Source: Parabacteroides goldsteinii
Lineage (GTDB): Bacteria > Bacteroidota > Bacteroidia > Bacteroidales > Tannerellaceae
Direction: 5' to 3'
DNA length: 57,433 nt
NCBI RefSeq assembly: GCF_015550595.1
Contig: NZ_JADNBB010000032.1
Coordinates: 1-57,433 of the forward strand
A program made the translations under genes and the position numbers. The notes under the pieces are model-generated. The model did no database searches, was not told the origin of the DNA, and was given only the letters and a program-made list of their open reading frames with translations. How positions within the stretch are numbered: the stretch's first letter is position 1; each line of letters starts with the position of its first letter. Below, in pieces: positions 45,775 through 54,887 of this stretch.

Positions 45775-48700
45775 TTAGAAAATATAGCGTAAACCGATCT
45801 GAGCCTGCCAACGTGAAGTTATTACCGTATTCGTATACATATCACCCGGATCACGGAACTGATAAGTAAACTGACCATCCTTACCAGCAGATGCAGTTAC
45901 AGGCGTCAGATCATATCCAGTAGAAGTCTGATGATATAATCCCCATTTCTTATTGAATAAATTTCCGACATTTAATATATCAAAATTTACTTGCAGAGTA
46001 TGCCTTCTTCCTGCCACATTCATAAAGAAATTTTGCGCAATATGAAAATCAAAATGATGCTCAAACGGCATTACTAATTGATTTCGTTTCATATGGTCCC
46101 CTTTTGTTCCTCTGATTTCTTTATTTCCTTCAATCCATTTAATAAAAGCATCCTTTTGTTCTGCTGCAGTTGAAGTAACTTTTCCACTTGAAACAATATC
46201 AGTAAAAACCATTTTTTCACGCTCTGCGTCTGTCGGTATATATAACAAGTCATTTCCATACCCATCACCATTTAGATCTTTGGAGTATAGCAAAGAATAA
46301 CGCCCACCGGTCTGACCATTATAAAACAGACTCACAGTCGTTGCAAAATGTTTTGCATATTCTTTTGTATAAGATACAGAAGCAACTATACGATTACGCA
46401 CGTCAAACATAGACCAGCTTAACTCCGGAGCAACATCTCCTCCATAAACAGGATTATATTTCCAGCCGGAATAAGCCTGTGATGAATTTCCATCTGTTAA
46501 GGATTTAGCTTGCCCGTAAGTATATGCTACCATGGCATTTAAACCGAAATCAAAAGACTTCTCAACTTTACCTGTTACATTATACGTATATCCTTTATTC
46601 GTATTAGTTAAATACATTATTTGTGTAAAGTTATCATCGACCTTTTTATAAGTAGGACGATTATCTCCCCCATTATTTAAGCTACCATTGGGTTGATAAT
46701 TGATATTTTCATATAAAATATTGTTTAAGGTTTTTGAATATAAACCCTCTAAACTGACACGGACATCATAAGGTAAAGTATGTTCCAAGGCCAGATTCGC
46801 ACGAAAAACAGAAGGATATTTAAAATCTTTATCAACAACATTCACCTCTGAGGTAGCTGGCGATTCATATTGCTTTGACGGGTCAATACTAAAATGAAAA
46901 TCATCCGGACCTACTTTCGGCATATTATAAGAATTTAAAGATGTACGGCTTACTTCAATACCAGTATTCGTAAAACTATTCGATATCCAGACAAAAGGAA
47001 TACGTCCAGTAAAAATACCTACACCACCACGTATTAAAGTCTTACGGTTTTCATCCAAATTCCAACGGAAACCAACACGAGGCGACCACAACACTTTGGT
47101 TGAAGGTAATTGGTTAGTAGCAACATTGTACTGTTTTGCTATATCCGAATTATTAAATGTTTCATTTGCCAACGGTTTATCAAAAAACAACGGTATATCC
47201 ATTCGCACTCCATAAGTTAATCGAAACAAATTCGTCACATTCCATTCATCCTGCGCATAAAAGCCTAATTGTGCGGCACCAAATTCAGGAGCCCAACGGT
47301 TTGTTCCGGTTATTTCCGGGCGTGTTACCGAATAATCATAATACTTAGGAGCTACTTCATTAGCGGTCCCTACAGACAGAAAATCATCCAATGAGCTATA
47401 AGTATAAGAACCATAATTGTTTGTCAGATAAAGATTACTCATTTTAAAAAACTCATTATATGTCCCCACTGTGACAGAATGATTTCCTATCATTTTAGTC
47501 AGATTATCCGTTAATGTAAAAATATCCTGATTTAATGAGTTCGCCATAGAAAATCTTTCCGTCCCAAATTCCAATGAAGTGTTTTTGTAGAGTTGTTCTA
47601 TCTTGACATAAGGCATAGCTTGTCCCAGCGGATCACGATTATCACGTACACGAGTCCATCCCACACGCAACTCATTCGCCAATAAAGAACTTATCTGTGT
47701 ATTTAATTCTGCAACAATGGAATGAGTGGAATTCTTCATATAATATCCATTATCATTCAAACGAGCTGCAGCCAGTTTATTGGAAAAATTCATACTACGT
47801 GCATCAAGTAAACTATACCGAAGTGTAAATTTATTTTTATCATTCGCATTCCAATCGATACGGGCTAAAAATTTATTCGAATAAGTATCTACATCCAAAG
47901 GACCATAACCTCCTCCATTATAACCTCCTGTCAATTGAGATATTTTATTAATAATCAGGTCGACTTCATTTTTATCTAATTTAGAACTTTCTGTTCCAAT
48001 ATTATTTGTTGTTGGATAAATTTCTTTTACACGTTCAAAGTTCGTAAAAAAGAACAACTTATTTTTAATGATCGGACCACCCAATGTAACTCCATAGGTC
48101 TCGGATGATTGATCATCCAAACGTGTACGTTCCTTTACATCACCAGGTGTTTTTCCATAAAATTTTTCATTATTATAATATCCATAAACCGATCCATGAA
48201 ATGTATTCGTTCCGGATTTTGTGATTGCATTAATACCACCACCAGTAAATCCACTCTGACGTACATCAAATGGAGCAATTACCACTTGAATTTCTTCAAT
48301 AGCATCCAATGAGATTGGATTTGCTCCAGCCTGATCACCATTTGTTCCACTGGCAGACAATCCAAACACATCATTATTAGCCGTTCCATCGATCTGAAAG
48401 GAGTTATATTTATTACTTGAACCAACAAACGACATTCCACTACTCGTGTTAATCCCCATCGGATTCATTTTTGTAATATCGAAAATACTCCGGTTAACGG
48501 AAGGTGTTGACAATATCTGTTCCTGATTAAAATTCTGCGCAGCCCCTGTTTTCTGAGAATTAAACAGCGCAGCCTTCGAAGCCGTCACAACCACTTCTTC
48601 CAGCGATAACGATTCCGTCAAATTAACATCGAGCAGATAAGTTTCACCCAATTGAAGAGTAATGTTTTTATATATAGCTTTCTGATATCCGACATAAGAC

Positions 48701-48936
48701 ACTTCTACCGTATACGGGCCACCGATACGCATTCCCTGTAAACTATAACGCCCGTCAACATTTGTCACTGTTCCATATGTAGTACCGGAAGGTTCATGGA
48801 CAGCTTGTACTGTCGCTCCAATCAGCAGTTCGCCTTCCGCCGTCACTTTTCCACTAATCCCGGAAGTTGTAACCTGGGCATCCAATGCGAATGTCAGACA
48901 AAAAAGAAAAAGAATGAATACAAATACGCCCCTCAT
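45775..48936 (-). CDS. Oar-like TonB-dependent receptor
   Basis: This 1053-residue outer-membrane protein starts with a signal peptide (FILFLFCLTFALDAQ). A carboxypeptidase-regulatory-like domain follows (SGISGKVTAEGELLIGATV, RYSLQGMRIGGPYTVEVSYV), then EEVVVTASKAALF in place of the SusC-type TonB box, a plug (YNSFQIDGTANNDVFGLSA, QSGFTGGGINAITKSGTN) and a large barrel ending QAQIGLRYIF. This layout is the Oar/OmpA-related TonB group rather than SusC, and no SusD gene is near. Ligands of this group are mostly unknown; peptides and proteins are suspected for some. A -7 element TATCTTTG lies at 48987-48994. Confidence 0.93.
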   Translation of the reverse strand: MRGVFVFILFLFCLTFALDAQVTTSGISGKVTAEGELLIGATVQAVHEPSGTTYGTVTNVDGRYSLQGMRIGGPYTVEVSYVGYQKAIYKNITLQLGETYLLDVNLTESLSLEEVVVTASKAALFNSQKTGAAQNFNQEQILSTPSVNRSIFDITKMNPMGINTSSGMSFVGSSNKYNSFQIDGTANNDVFGLSASGTNGDQAGANPISLDAIEEIQVVIAPFDVRQSGFTGGGINAITKSGTNTFHGSVYGYYNNEKFYGKTPGDVKERTRLDDQSSETYGVTLGGPIIKNKLFFFTNFERVKEIYPTTNNIGTESSKLDKNEVDLIINKISQLTGGYNGGGYGPLDVDTYSNKFLARIDWNANDKNKFTLRYSLLDARSMNFSNKLAAARLNDNGYYMKNSTHSIVAELNTQISSLLANELRVGWTRVRDNRDPLGQAMPYVKIEQLYKNTSLEFGTERFSMANSLNQDIFTLTDNLTKMIGNHSVTVGTYNEFFKMSNLYLTNNYGSYTYSSLDDFLSVGTANEVAPKYYDYSVTRPEITGTNRWAPEFGAAQLGFYAQDEWNVTNLFRLTYGVRMDIPLFFDKPLANETFNNSDIAKQYNVATNQLPSTKVLWSPRVGFRWNLDENRKTLIRGGVGIFTGRIPFVWISNSFTNTGIEVSRTSLNSYNMPKVGPDDFHFSIDPSKQYESPATSEVNVVDKDFKYPSVFRANLALEHTLPYDVRVSLEGLYSKTLNNILYENINYQPNGSLNNGGDNRPTYKKVDDNFTQIMYLTNTNKGYTYNVTGKVEKSFDFGLNAMVAYTYGQAKSLTDGNSSQAYSGWKYNPVYGGDVAPELSWSMFDVRNRIVASVSYTKEYAKHFATTVSLFYNGQTGGRYSLLYSKDLNGDGYGNDLLYIPTDAEREKMVFTDIVSSGKVTSTAAEQKDAFIKWIEGNKEIRGTKGDHMKRNQLVMPFEHHFDFHIAQNFFMNVAGRRHTLQVNFDILNVGNLFNKKWGLYHQTSTGYDLTPVTASAGKDGQFTYQFRDPGDMYTNTVITSRWQAQIGLRYIF

Positions 48937-49047
48937 ACTAAGTAGTGTTTAAATAAAACAATCAATACATTTTTTATAAAACACCACAAAGATATATAAT
49001 CTATATTACGAAACCATTACGATTCCTTTTGATTTTTATGGTCTTTC

Positions 49048-51051
49048 TTAAATATTTCTATTTTCTCTCAGACTATCTGCAATATCCTGATGCTGCCTGG
49101 CAAGCTCTTCTTCCCCCACATAACGGTATGCCTCGGCCAGATACTCGTGTGCTGAAGCATGTTTCGACTTTATGGATACAGCTTTTTGAAGGTCCGCAAC
49201 AGCTTCTTCATAATACTTCATACGCAGGTAACATTTCCCACGATTATACCTGGCTTTAAATGAAAGAGGACTCAACCGGACAGCTTCGTTCAAAGCAACC
49301 TGAGCATCATAAGTTTCACCCAAATCCAGTAATGTAACCCCTTTACGAACCCAGGCATCCACATATTCCGGATAAAGTTTCAACGCTTTATCAAAAGAAC
49401 GCAAAGCGGCATTCGGATCATTGGCTTTTGTAACACATTCGTTCCCCATCAAATAATACTCATGAGCATATTCTTTCAGTATTTCCCGCTGTGCATACAG
49501 TTCCTCTTTCAATTTCTTTATTTGCTCCTGCTGCGTATTGATCTGTTGAAGTTTGGAACGAAGCAACCGTTGAACCAAAGGGTTACCGAGTTCATTGCGT
49601 TTTCCGACTGCCATGGAAAATGACTCTACAGCATTCTTCATATCTCCACGGTTAAAATCATGAACCGCACGTGCATAGAGGAGTTCAGCCTCACTTTCAC
49701 GAAGACTTTTATCAATGAGTTCCTTATTATTAAAGATCTGACTGAACTGAACAATCTCCTTACGTACAAATATATCACGAGAAGTAACCCGGCTCTTTAA
49801 GACCAGCCCTTCAAGTGAAGTACAGCGACTTAAAGCGACATAAGTTTGTCCTCCGGCAAAAACACCTCCGGTAAGATCCACTACAACCCGGCTGAAAGTA
49901 AGTCCCTGACTTTTATGTACAGTAATAGCCCAGGCCAGACGGATAGGTAATTGTTCGAATGTTCCGACAATTTCTTCCTCTATCCTCTTTTCTTTCTCAT
50001 TATATTTATACTTATAATTACGCCATGAAGTCGGCTCAACCAAATGTTCGATTCCATTTTCAAGCAAGACATAAACATTTCCGTTCTCGTCAATACCGGA
50101 TACCATTCCGATAGTTCCATTCACCCAGCGCCGTTCATGATCATTATCGATAAAAATAACCTGTGCCTGGTCTTTAATCGCCAGGTTCAGTTGAGTCGGC
50201 AAAGATGATTCCGGGAAATCACCGTCTATACGTCCTATAGAAATAAATTCTTCACCGGGAAGTTCCGATAATCTTTTTTCATTGATAAAATCCACCTGGT
50301 CACGACGCGTAGCTAACGTTATATACATATCTTCGTTGCGTGGAACAAACTCCGGAAAATAACGGCCATTCAATGTATCCAGTTCTTGTTTCGTGGCCGC
50401 ATTATTGCGTATCCGGTCCAATATATTGATAAAGACAGGATCTGTTTGGCGATATACTTTCTGCAATTCTATCGGCACCAGGTTGATAGAATTAAAAACA
50501 CGGGCCGAGAAAAAGAACGGACTGGCATAGAAAAGACTCAATATTTCTTTCTGATCCGACGGGACCACCGGCTCCAATTGAAAGACATCTCCCACAAACA
50601 ATAATTGTTTACCTCCGAAAGGTAAACGCATATTTCCGGAAAACACACGTAAAATACGGTCTACACAATCAATTATATCGGCCCGTACCATTGAAATCTC
50701 GTCGATAATGATCAGCTCCACTTCTGAAATAATCTTCCGATGTTCCTTTCTGTATTTAAAGAATTCAAAAATTCTTCCATCTTTCAAGCTCAGATCCGGA
50801 TCATCAGGCAACATTGGACGGAACGGTAATTTAAAGAAAGAATGTAACGTCACTCCCTCTGCATTTATAGCAGCAATCCCGGTCGGTGCTAATACAACAT
50901 ATTTCTTTTTGGTATGAGCACAGATGTATTTAAGAAATGTAGACTTGCCCGTACCTGCTTTCCCGGTCAGGAAAACAGACTGGCGCGTGTGAGTGATCAG
51001 CTGCAAAGCATCCTGAAACTCCTTGTTGTCTGTATCTAATTGAAATTCCAA
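49048..51051 (-). CDS. PIF1/RecD-like superfamily 1 helicase fused to TPR repeats
   Basis: This 667-residue protein has an N-terminal superfamily 1 helicase core: Walker A GKAGTGKS (residues 30-37), VVLAPTGIAAINAEGVTLHS, Walker B LIIIDEISMVRADIID, and the C-terminal WAITVHKSQGLTFSRVVVDL and TYVALSRCTSLEGL motifs. These fit the PIF1/RecD2-like 5'-3' helicases. From about residue 430 to the end there are tetratricopeptide repeats with a coiled-coil spacer (LQQINTQQEQIKKLKEELYA, then AALRSFDKALKLYPEYVDAW and EAVADLQKAVSIKSKHAS). The fusion suggests a helicase that docks onto a protein partner. A -7 element TAGCTTTG lies at 51072-51079, beside a perfect inverted repeat. Confidence 0.92.
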   Translation of the reverse strand: MEFQLDTDNKEFQDALQLITHTRQSVFLTGKAGTGKSTFLKYICAHTKKKYVVLAPTGIAAINAEGVTLHSFFKLPFRPMLPDDPDLSLKDGRIFEFFKYRKEHRKIISEVELIIIDEISMVRADIIDCVDRILRVFSGNMRLPFGGKQLLFVGDVFQLEPVVPSDQKEILSLFYASPFFFSARVFNSINLVPIELQKVYRQTDPVFINILDRIRNNAATKQELDTLNGRYFPEFVPRNEDMYITLATRRDQVDFINEKRLSELPGEEFISIGRIDGDFPESSLPTQLNLAIKDQAQVIFIDNDHERRWVNGTIGMVSGIDENGNVYVLLENGIEHLVEPTSWRNYKYKYNEKEKRIEEEIVGTFEQLPIRLAWAITVHKSQGLTFSRVVVDLTGGVFAGGQTYVALSRCTSLEGLVLKSRVTSRDIFVRKEIVQFSQIFNNKELIDKSLRESEAELLYARAVHDFNRGDMKNAVESFSMAVGKRNELGNPLVQRLLRSKLQQINTQQEQIKKLKEELYAQREILKEYAHEYYLMGNECVTKANDPNAALRSFDKALKLYPEYVDAWVRKGVTLLDLGETYDAQVALNEAVRLSPLSFKARYNRGKCYLRMKYYEEAVADLQKAVSIKSKHASAHEYLAEAYRYVGEEELARQHQDIADSLRENRNI

Positions 51052-51098
51052 TCGTGTAAATTTTGAGTAGACAAAGCTAAATAATATTTTAAATACTG

Positions 51099-51143
51099 CC
51101 CTAAAAAAGGATATAATTTATTTGGATATATCCTTTTTTAGGG
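51099..51143. promoter_or_regulatory. Perfect 17-bp inverted repeat between divergent genes
   Basis: CCCTAAAAAAGGATATA (51099-51115) and TATATCCTTTTTTAGGG (51127-51143) are exact reverse complements around an 11-base loop. They cover the -33 region of the helicase promoter. Both neighbouring genes point away, so it is not a shared terminator. A regulator binding site or a small structured RNA is more likely. Confidence 0.7.
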
Positions 51144-51320
51144 TTTAATTTGTGATATCAAAATAATATCAAATAATTATCATTACGAAATCATAAGAAA
51201 GAGCATTTAATGACATCAGTATTTCTGTTTTACCGGCAATATTATCAATGTTTGATCGACCGGTTATCAATACCCGAATATTGTACCAATGATTCTAAAT
51301 TTTTAATATTAATATAAGTG

Positions 51321-51512
51321 ATGGCCAAAAAAGAGAATGCAACCAAAAATTTTGTCGTGCGAATCGACGCTGAAATGATGGAAGCTATCGAAACCTGGGC
51401 TGCGGACGAGTTCCGCAGCACCAATGGTCAGATCCTGTACATTCTGGACCAGGCTTTACGCAAAGCCGGCCGGCTAAAAAAGAAAAAACAATCGAAGCAA
51501 GAAGAGGAATAA
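51321..51512 (+). CDS. Small Arc-type ribbon-helix-helix DNA-binding protein
   Basis: This 63-residue protein has the Arc-like pattern: a beta strand (KNFVVRIDAEMMEAIETWA), helix 1, then GQILYILDQALRKAGRLK, followed by a basic tail of Lys and Gln. It should dimerise and bind DNA in the major groove through the strand. The start was set at the ATG at 51321; a GTG three bases earlier is in frame but adds only one residue. It is divergent from the helicase gene, with a perfect 17-bp inverted repeat between that is an obvious candidate operator. A terminator at 51571-51615 ends it. Confidence 0.75.
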   Translation: MAKKENATKNFVVRIDAEMMEAIETWAADEFRSTNGQILYILDQALRKAGRLKKKKQSKQEEE

Positions 51513-51570
51513 ATTACGATAACTCTAAAACACGTCTACATAAAAAACTTTTTTCTCCCGGGAGAAAAAG

Positions 51571-51615
51571 AAAAGGCATCCGAAGGAAAATAAAATTTCT
51601 TTCGGATGCCTTTTT
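51571..51615. terminator. Bidirectional terminator between the RHH and HU-SPOR genes
   Basis: AAAAGGCATCCGAA and TTCGGATGCCTTTT pair perfectly with extra pairing in the loop (GAAA/TTTC). T-tracts occur on both strands. Just upstream, at 51549-51570, is another palindrome with CTCCCGGGAG at its centre. Confidence 0.88.
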
Positions 51616-51672
51616 ATATCAGTATTAATACGACTTGTAAAAAATCAGAAATATATACAATAAGCTGTTCTA

Positions 51673-52692
51673 TTAGCGACTGATAAACAACCAAGCATCC
51701 TTATATTTCTCATTGGTACGAAGTGTAGACATATAAGCTTCGGCTTGTTCACGATTATCGAATTTATCAGCATAAATACGATATTTTCCATCACGGGCCA
51801 CTTTACTAACATGCTTACATTCGTTACGATCTACACCGGCAATGTATTTATCAGCCTGTTCCGCTGTCGGGAAACTGGCTATTACGATGTGATACATTTT
51901 AGGAACAGGTATCTTTTCAACTGATTTGGAGACAACCTCCTGTTTTTTAACCTTGGGAACAGTGGTTACTACTGCAGTATTCTTTTTTATCTCTGCCGCT
52001 TTTGACTCCTTTGCCACAGACACAGTTGGCGCAACTTCTTCCACTTTCATTTCCGGCACACTTTTAACAACCATTTCTGTTGGAACAAAACTGGCCGTAT
52101 AAGCAGCTTGGTTCACATCCTTTACCGGAGTTGATACCAACAGGAATAAAGCGAGAGCGGCCGCAGAAGCAACAGCTACGCGGAGAAATTTTCGATTAAC
52201 TGGAATGTATAAGATATCTTTCTTCTTCTTTCCCGCCAATAGAACAGCTTCTTCACGTTCTGCCAAAACAGGTTTCAACTGCGGAAAATGAAATGCTGCC
52301 AAACCATAAGAAACAATACTAAAGGAATCGGAATTACCCGGATGGAAAATAACCTGTCCTTCCATTCCCAGGCTAAAAGTTCCTAATCCCCCCAGGGACA
52401 ACTTCTTTTCCTCCTGCAAAGCAGCTTTCATATCTTCAACATCTTCCTCCAACATTAACTGTGCTTTTCGGTAATTCACATCATACATTTGCATATATGA
52501 TTCCGAAAGTAAGCCGTCGTTATGTTGTAATGTGATGTTAAAAACAATTTCTTTGCGTTGCGGATTAAACAAATGATCTGCCCCATTGTAAACGGAAGAG
52601 ACCGTTTGCAACACAAAACCACCGAATTTCGGCACAATTACGCAATCGTGCACCAGCAATAGTCGCTCTATATGTGTTATTATCCTTAACAT
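51673..52692 (-). CDS. HU-CCDC81-like and SPOR domain membrane protein
   Basis: This 339-residue protein combines an N-terminal HU-like domain of the CCDC81 prokaryotic type (HIERLLLVHDCVIVPKFGGF, then LFNPQRKEIVFNITLQHNDG) with a second HU-like module (KKLSLGGLGTFSL). A transmembrane helix follows at about 170-190 (FLRVAVASAAALALFLLVST), then a Lys/Val/Pro-rich linker and a C-terminal SPOR domain (MYHIVIASFPTAEQADKYIA, KYRIYADKFDNREQAEAYMS). SPOR domains bind denuded peptidoglycan at the division septum. With the HU end in the cytoplasm and SPOR in the periplasm, it could bridge the chromosome or cytoplasm to the septum. Its promoter at 52697-52728 would start transcription at about the start codon. 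Confidence 0.9.
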   Translation of the reverse strand: MLRIITHIERLLLVHDCVIVPKFGGFVLQTVSSVYNGADHLFNPQRKEIVFNITLQHNDGLLSESYMQMYDVNYRKAQLMLEEDVEDMKAALQEEKKLSLGGLGTFSLGMEGQVIFHPGNSDSFSIVSYGLAAFHFPQLKPVLAEREEAVLLAGKKKKDILYIPVNRKFLRVAVASAAALALFLLVSTPVKDVNQAAYTASFVPTEMVVKSVPEMKVEEVAPTVSVAKESKAAEIKKNTAVVTTVPKVKKQEVVSKSVEKIPVPKMYHIVIASFPTAEQADKYIAGVDRNECKHVSKVARDGKYRIYADKFDNREQAEAYMSTLRTNEKYKDAWLFISR

Positions 52693-52696
52693 AAGA

Positions 52697-52728
52697 CAAA
52701 GGTAGATATTTATTCGTGAATTTACAAA
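52697..52728 (-). promoter_or_regulatory. Consensus promoter of the HU-SPOR gene, nearly leaderless
   Basis: On the minus strand TTTG (52725-52728), 20 bases, then TACCTTTG (52697-52704): a perfect consensus match. The -7 box ends only five bases before the ATG at 52692, so transcription would start at the codon itself. Confidence 0.65.
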
Positions 52729-52749
52729 ACAAAAAACGGTACAATTTTC

Positions 52750-52757
52750 TACCTTTG
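52750..52757 (+). promoter_or_regulatory. -7 element of the cobalamin operon
   Basis: TACCTTTG matches TAnnTTTG and lies 20 bases before the cbiB start, giving an inferred leader of about 14 bases. The -33 position lacks TTTG. No cobalamin riboswitch fits in the 85-base gap between this operon and the divergent HU-SPOR gene. Confidence 0.5.
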
Positions 52758-52777
52758 TCTCTCATATAACAAATGCA

Positions 52778-53728
52778 ATGTACTGGTCATATCAATCTAT
52801 ATATTTAATAAAAGTAATCCCCTTTTTAGGAGGATGGCTGGCAGATCGCCTATTGGGTGATCCGGAAGGGTGGCCCCATCCCATTATATGGTTTGGCAAA
52901 TTAATTTCTTTCGGTGAAAAGAAACTCAATGTAGGAAACAATCGTTTCTATAAAGGAGCTTTACTTACATTGGTTCTTGTTACAGGCATCTATTTCCTTC
53001 CTTCCTTACTCCTGCAGTGGGCGGCAGTAATCAACACACAGTTTTATGCACTGCTTGTCGGAGTCGGGGTTTTCTATTGTCTGGCAGGAAAAACATTGAT
53101 TACAGAAGTAAAAGCTGTTTTTGAAGCTGTAGACCGGAGCGTAGAAGAAGGGCGTATGCAGGTCGGTCGTATTGTCGGTCGCGACACATCCCATCTATCT
53201 CCTCAGGAAATCAGAGCGGCTGCCCTGGAAACATTAGCAGAAAACTTGAGCGACGGTGTTATTGCTCCCATGTTTTGGTTTGCTCTGCTGGGATTACCCG
53301 GTATGATGGCTTATAAAATGATCAATACACTCGACTCCATGATTGGTTATAAAAACGAACGGTATAAAGAATTCGGACAAGTAGCCGCCCGACTGGATGA
53401 TGTAGCCAATTATATCCCTGCCCGGTTAACGGCCTGCCTGATGCTGCTGGTTTCCGGTAACTGGCATAGAAGAAACTATCTCCAACAGTTCGGCCGTGCA
53501 CACCTCAGTCCCAACTCGGGCTATCCGGAGGCTGCCCTGGCTGCTATCCTGGACTGTCGTTTCGGAGGAACACACGACTATTTCGGCCAGTCTGTTGAAA
53601 AACCATACATTGGTATCAATGACAGAGCTTTTACTGTAGAAGACATGTTAATTGCGACTAAAATAAACAGCAATACAGAACTGGCAATGGGATTGCTTGT
53701 TTGTTTTTTATCACTATTATTACATTAA
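52778..53728 (+). CDS. cbiB: Adenosylcobinamide-phosphate synthase
   Basis: This 316-residue inner-membrane enzyme attaches aminopropanol (or its phosphate) to adenosylcobyric acid to give adenosylcobinamide (phosphate). The family signature is complete: GGWLADRLLGDPEGWPHPI, IRAAALETLAENLSDGVIAP, INTLDSMIGYKNERYKEFGQ and ARLDDVANYIPARLTA, with about five hydrophobic helices. The length is standard. It heads the operon of late cobalamin genes: S4 protein, cobU, cobT, cobS, cobC. The gene is also called cobD in some species. Confidence 0.95.
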   Translation: MYWSYQSIYLIKVIPFLGGWLADRLLGDPEGWPHPIIWFGKLISFGEKKLNVGNNRFYKGALLTLVLVTGIYFLPSLLLQWAAVINTQFYALLVGVGVFYCLAGKTLITEVKAVFEAVDRSVEEGRMQVGRIVGRDTSHLSPQEIRAAALETLAENLSDGVIAPMFWFALLGLPGMMAYKMINTLDSMIGYKNERYKEFGQVAARLDDVANYIPARLTACLMLLVSGNWHRRNYLQQFGRAHLSPNSGYPEAALAAILDCRFGGTHDYFGQSVEKPYIGINDRAFTVEDMLIATKINSNTELAMGLLVCFLSLLLH

Positions 53729-53743
53729 AGATAATTATATACA

Positions 53744-54352
53744 ATGGAAATAAGACTAAACAAATTACTTAGTGATGCAGGTTATTGCTCACGCCGGGAA
53801 GCGGACAAGTTCATTGAAATGGGACGGGTTACCGTTAATGGTAAACAACCGGAAGTCGGACAGAAGGTCAGTAAATCCGACATTGTCATGCTGGATGATA
53901 TTCAGATCAATGTAGGTAAATACGAAGGTCAGGCTCAAGAGCATTCGCGTGCTGTAGTCGGCAAAACACAAAATCTGTTTTTTGGTGAAACAACAAAAGC
54001 TCCGGAGAAAAAAGGGAAAAAGACAGTAACTGCACCTAAAGCAGAAAACAGTAATAAACCGTCCGGTTCCAGCAATACATTAAGACCCGGAAAATACGTA
54101 AAATACAACAAATATGCAGCTGCAAGAAAAGCTGCAAAAAGTGGAGCCAAACCGAAGGAGAAGCTGAGTCCGGAAGAAAAAGCGTTGAAAGATGCATTAC
54201 AACCGAAGTTCGGCAAATCGTTAGGAAAAGCAGCTGTTGCACAACGTCTAGCCGCATCACCAAAGTCGGCCAGCCTGCGGAAGACCAGTAAAAATAACCC
54301 TTTAAACAAGGCTAAACGTACTGCTTCCCGTAACAAACCTAAAGATGAATAA
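53744..54352 (+). CDS. S4-domain RNA-binding protein without a catalytic domain
   Basis: This 202-residue protein begins with an S4 domain (IRLNKLLSDAGYCSRREADK, then GRVTVNGKQPEVGQKVSKSD, residues about 2-50) as found at the N-terminus of RluB/RluF-type pseudouridine synthases. The catalytic domain is absent: the remaining about 140 residues are Lys-, Ala-, Ser- and Pro-rich and probably disordered (KYNKYAAARKAAKSGAKPKE). No frameshift is evident, because the frame runs cleanly to a stop that overlaps the cobU start by eight bases. It is likely an RNA- or ribosome-binding protein. Its place between cbiB and cobU is unexplained. A link to cobalamin synthesis should not be assumed. Confidence 0.8.
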   Translation: MEIRLNKLLSDAGYCSRREADKFIEMGRVTVNGKQPEVGQKVSKSDIVMLDDIQINVGKYEGQAQEHSRAVVGKTQNLFFGETTKAPEKKGKKTVTAPKAENSNKPSGSSNTLRPGKYVKYNKYAAARKAAKSGAKPKEKLSPEEKALKDALQPKFGKSLGKAAVAQRLAASPKSASLRKTSKNNPLNKAKRTASRNKPKDE

Positions 54353-54872
54353 AGTGTCGGATAAGCATATTGTACTTATAACCGGGGGGCAACGTTCGGG
54401 TAAAAGCGGATACGCACAAAAGCTAGCCTTATCATTAAGCACTAACCCGGTTTATCTGGCTACCTCCCGCGTATGGGACGAGGAATTCCGTCAACGTGTT
54501 CTTCGCCACCAGGCAGATCGTGGTCCGGAATGGACAAACATCGAAGAAGAAAAATATCTGAGCCATCACAACTTGGAAGGCCGCGTAGTTGTAATAGATT
54601 GCGTCACCCTATGGGGAACTAATTTCTTTTTTGACAATGACAGCAATGTCGATCTGTCACTCAAAGAACTAAAAGAAGAATTCAACCGATTGGCTGAACA
54701 GCATGCTTATCTCATCTTTGTTACCAATGAAATAGGATTGGGAGGCGTATCTCCCGATCCGGTACAGCGTAAATTCACCGACTTACAGGGATGGTTGAAC
54801 CAATACATTGCCTCCCGTGCCGATGAAGTCGTACTGATGATAAGCGGAATACCCATGAAAATAAAAGAATAA
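54345..54872 (+). CDS. cobU: Bifunctional adenosylcobinamide kinase/guanylyltransferase
   Basis: This 175-residue enzyme phosphorylates adenosylcobinamide and adds GMP from GTP to make adenosylcobinamide-GDP. It has the P-loop GGQRSGKSGYAQKLAL (residues 14-29), the guanylylated-His region RVLRHQADRGPEWTNIEE, VVVIDCVTLWGTNFFFD and VTNEIGLGGVSPDPVQRKFT. All are CobU family hallmarks. Its start codon overlaps the S4 gene stop by eight bases, suggesting translational coupling. The cobT gene follows 15 bases later. Confidence 0.95.
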   Translation: MNKVSDKHIVLITGGQRSGKSGYAQKLALSLSTNPVYLATSRVWDEEFRQRVLRHQADRGPEWTNIEEEKYLSHHNLEGRVVVIDCVTLWGTNFFFDNDSNVDLSLKELKEEFNRLAEQHAYLIFVTNEIGLGGVSPDPVQRKFTDLQGWLNQYIASRADEVVLMISGIPMKIKE

Positions 54873-54887
54873 CAAAATAATAAAACA

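Noticed and set aside
51099-51143. Terminator from the perfect inverted repeat
   Set aside because: No gene ends into it: both neighbours are transcribed away, so an operator or structured RNA is more likely.
53744-54352. Frameshifted pseudouridine synthase
   Set aside because: No catalytic-domain fragments were found in other frames around it, and the frame ends in a clean overlap with cobU.
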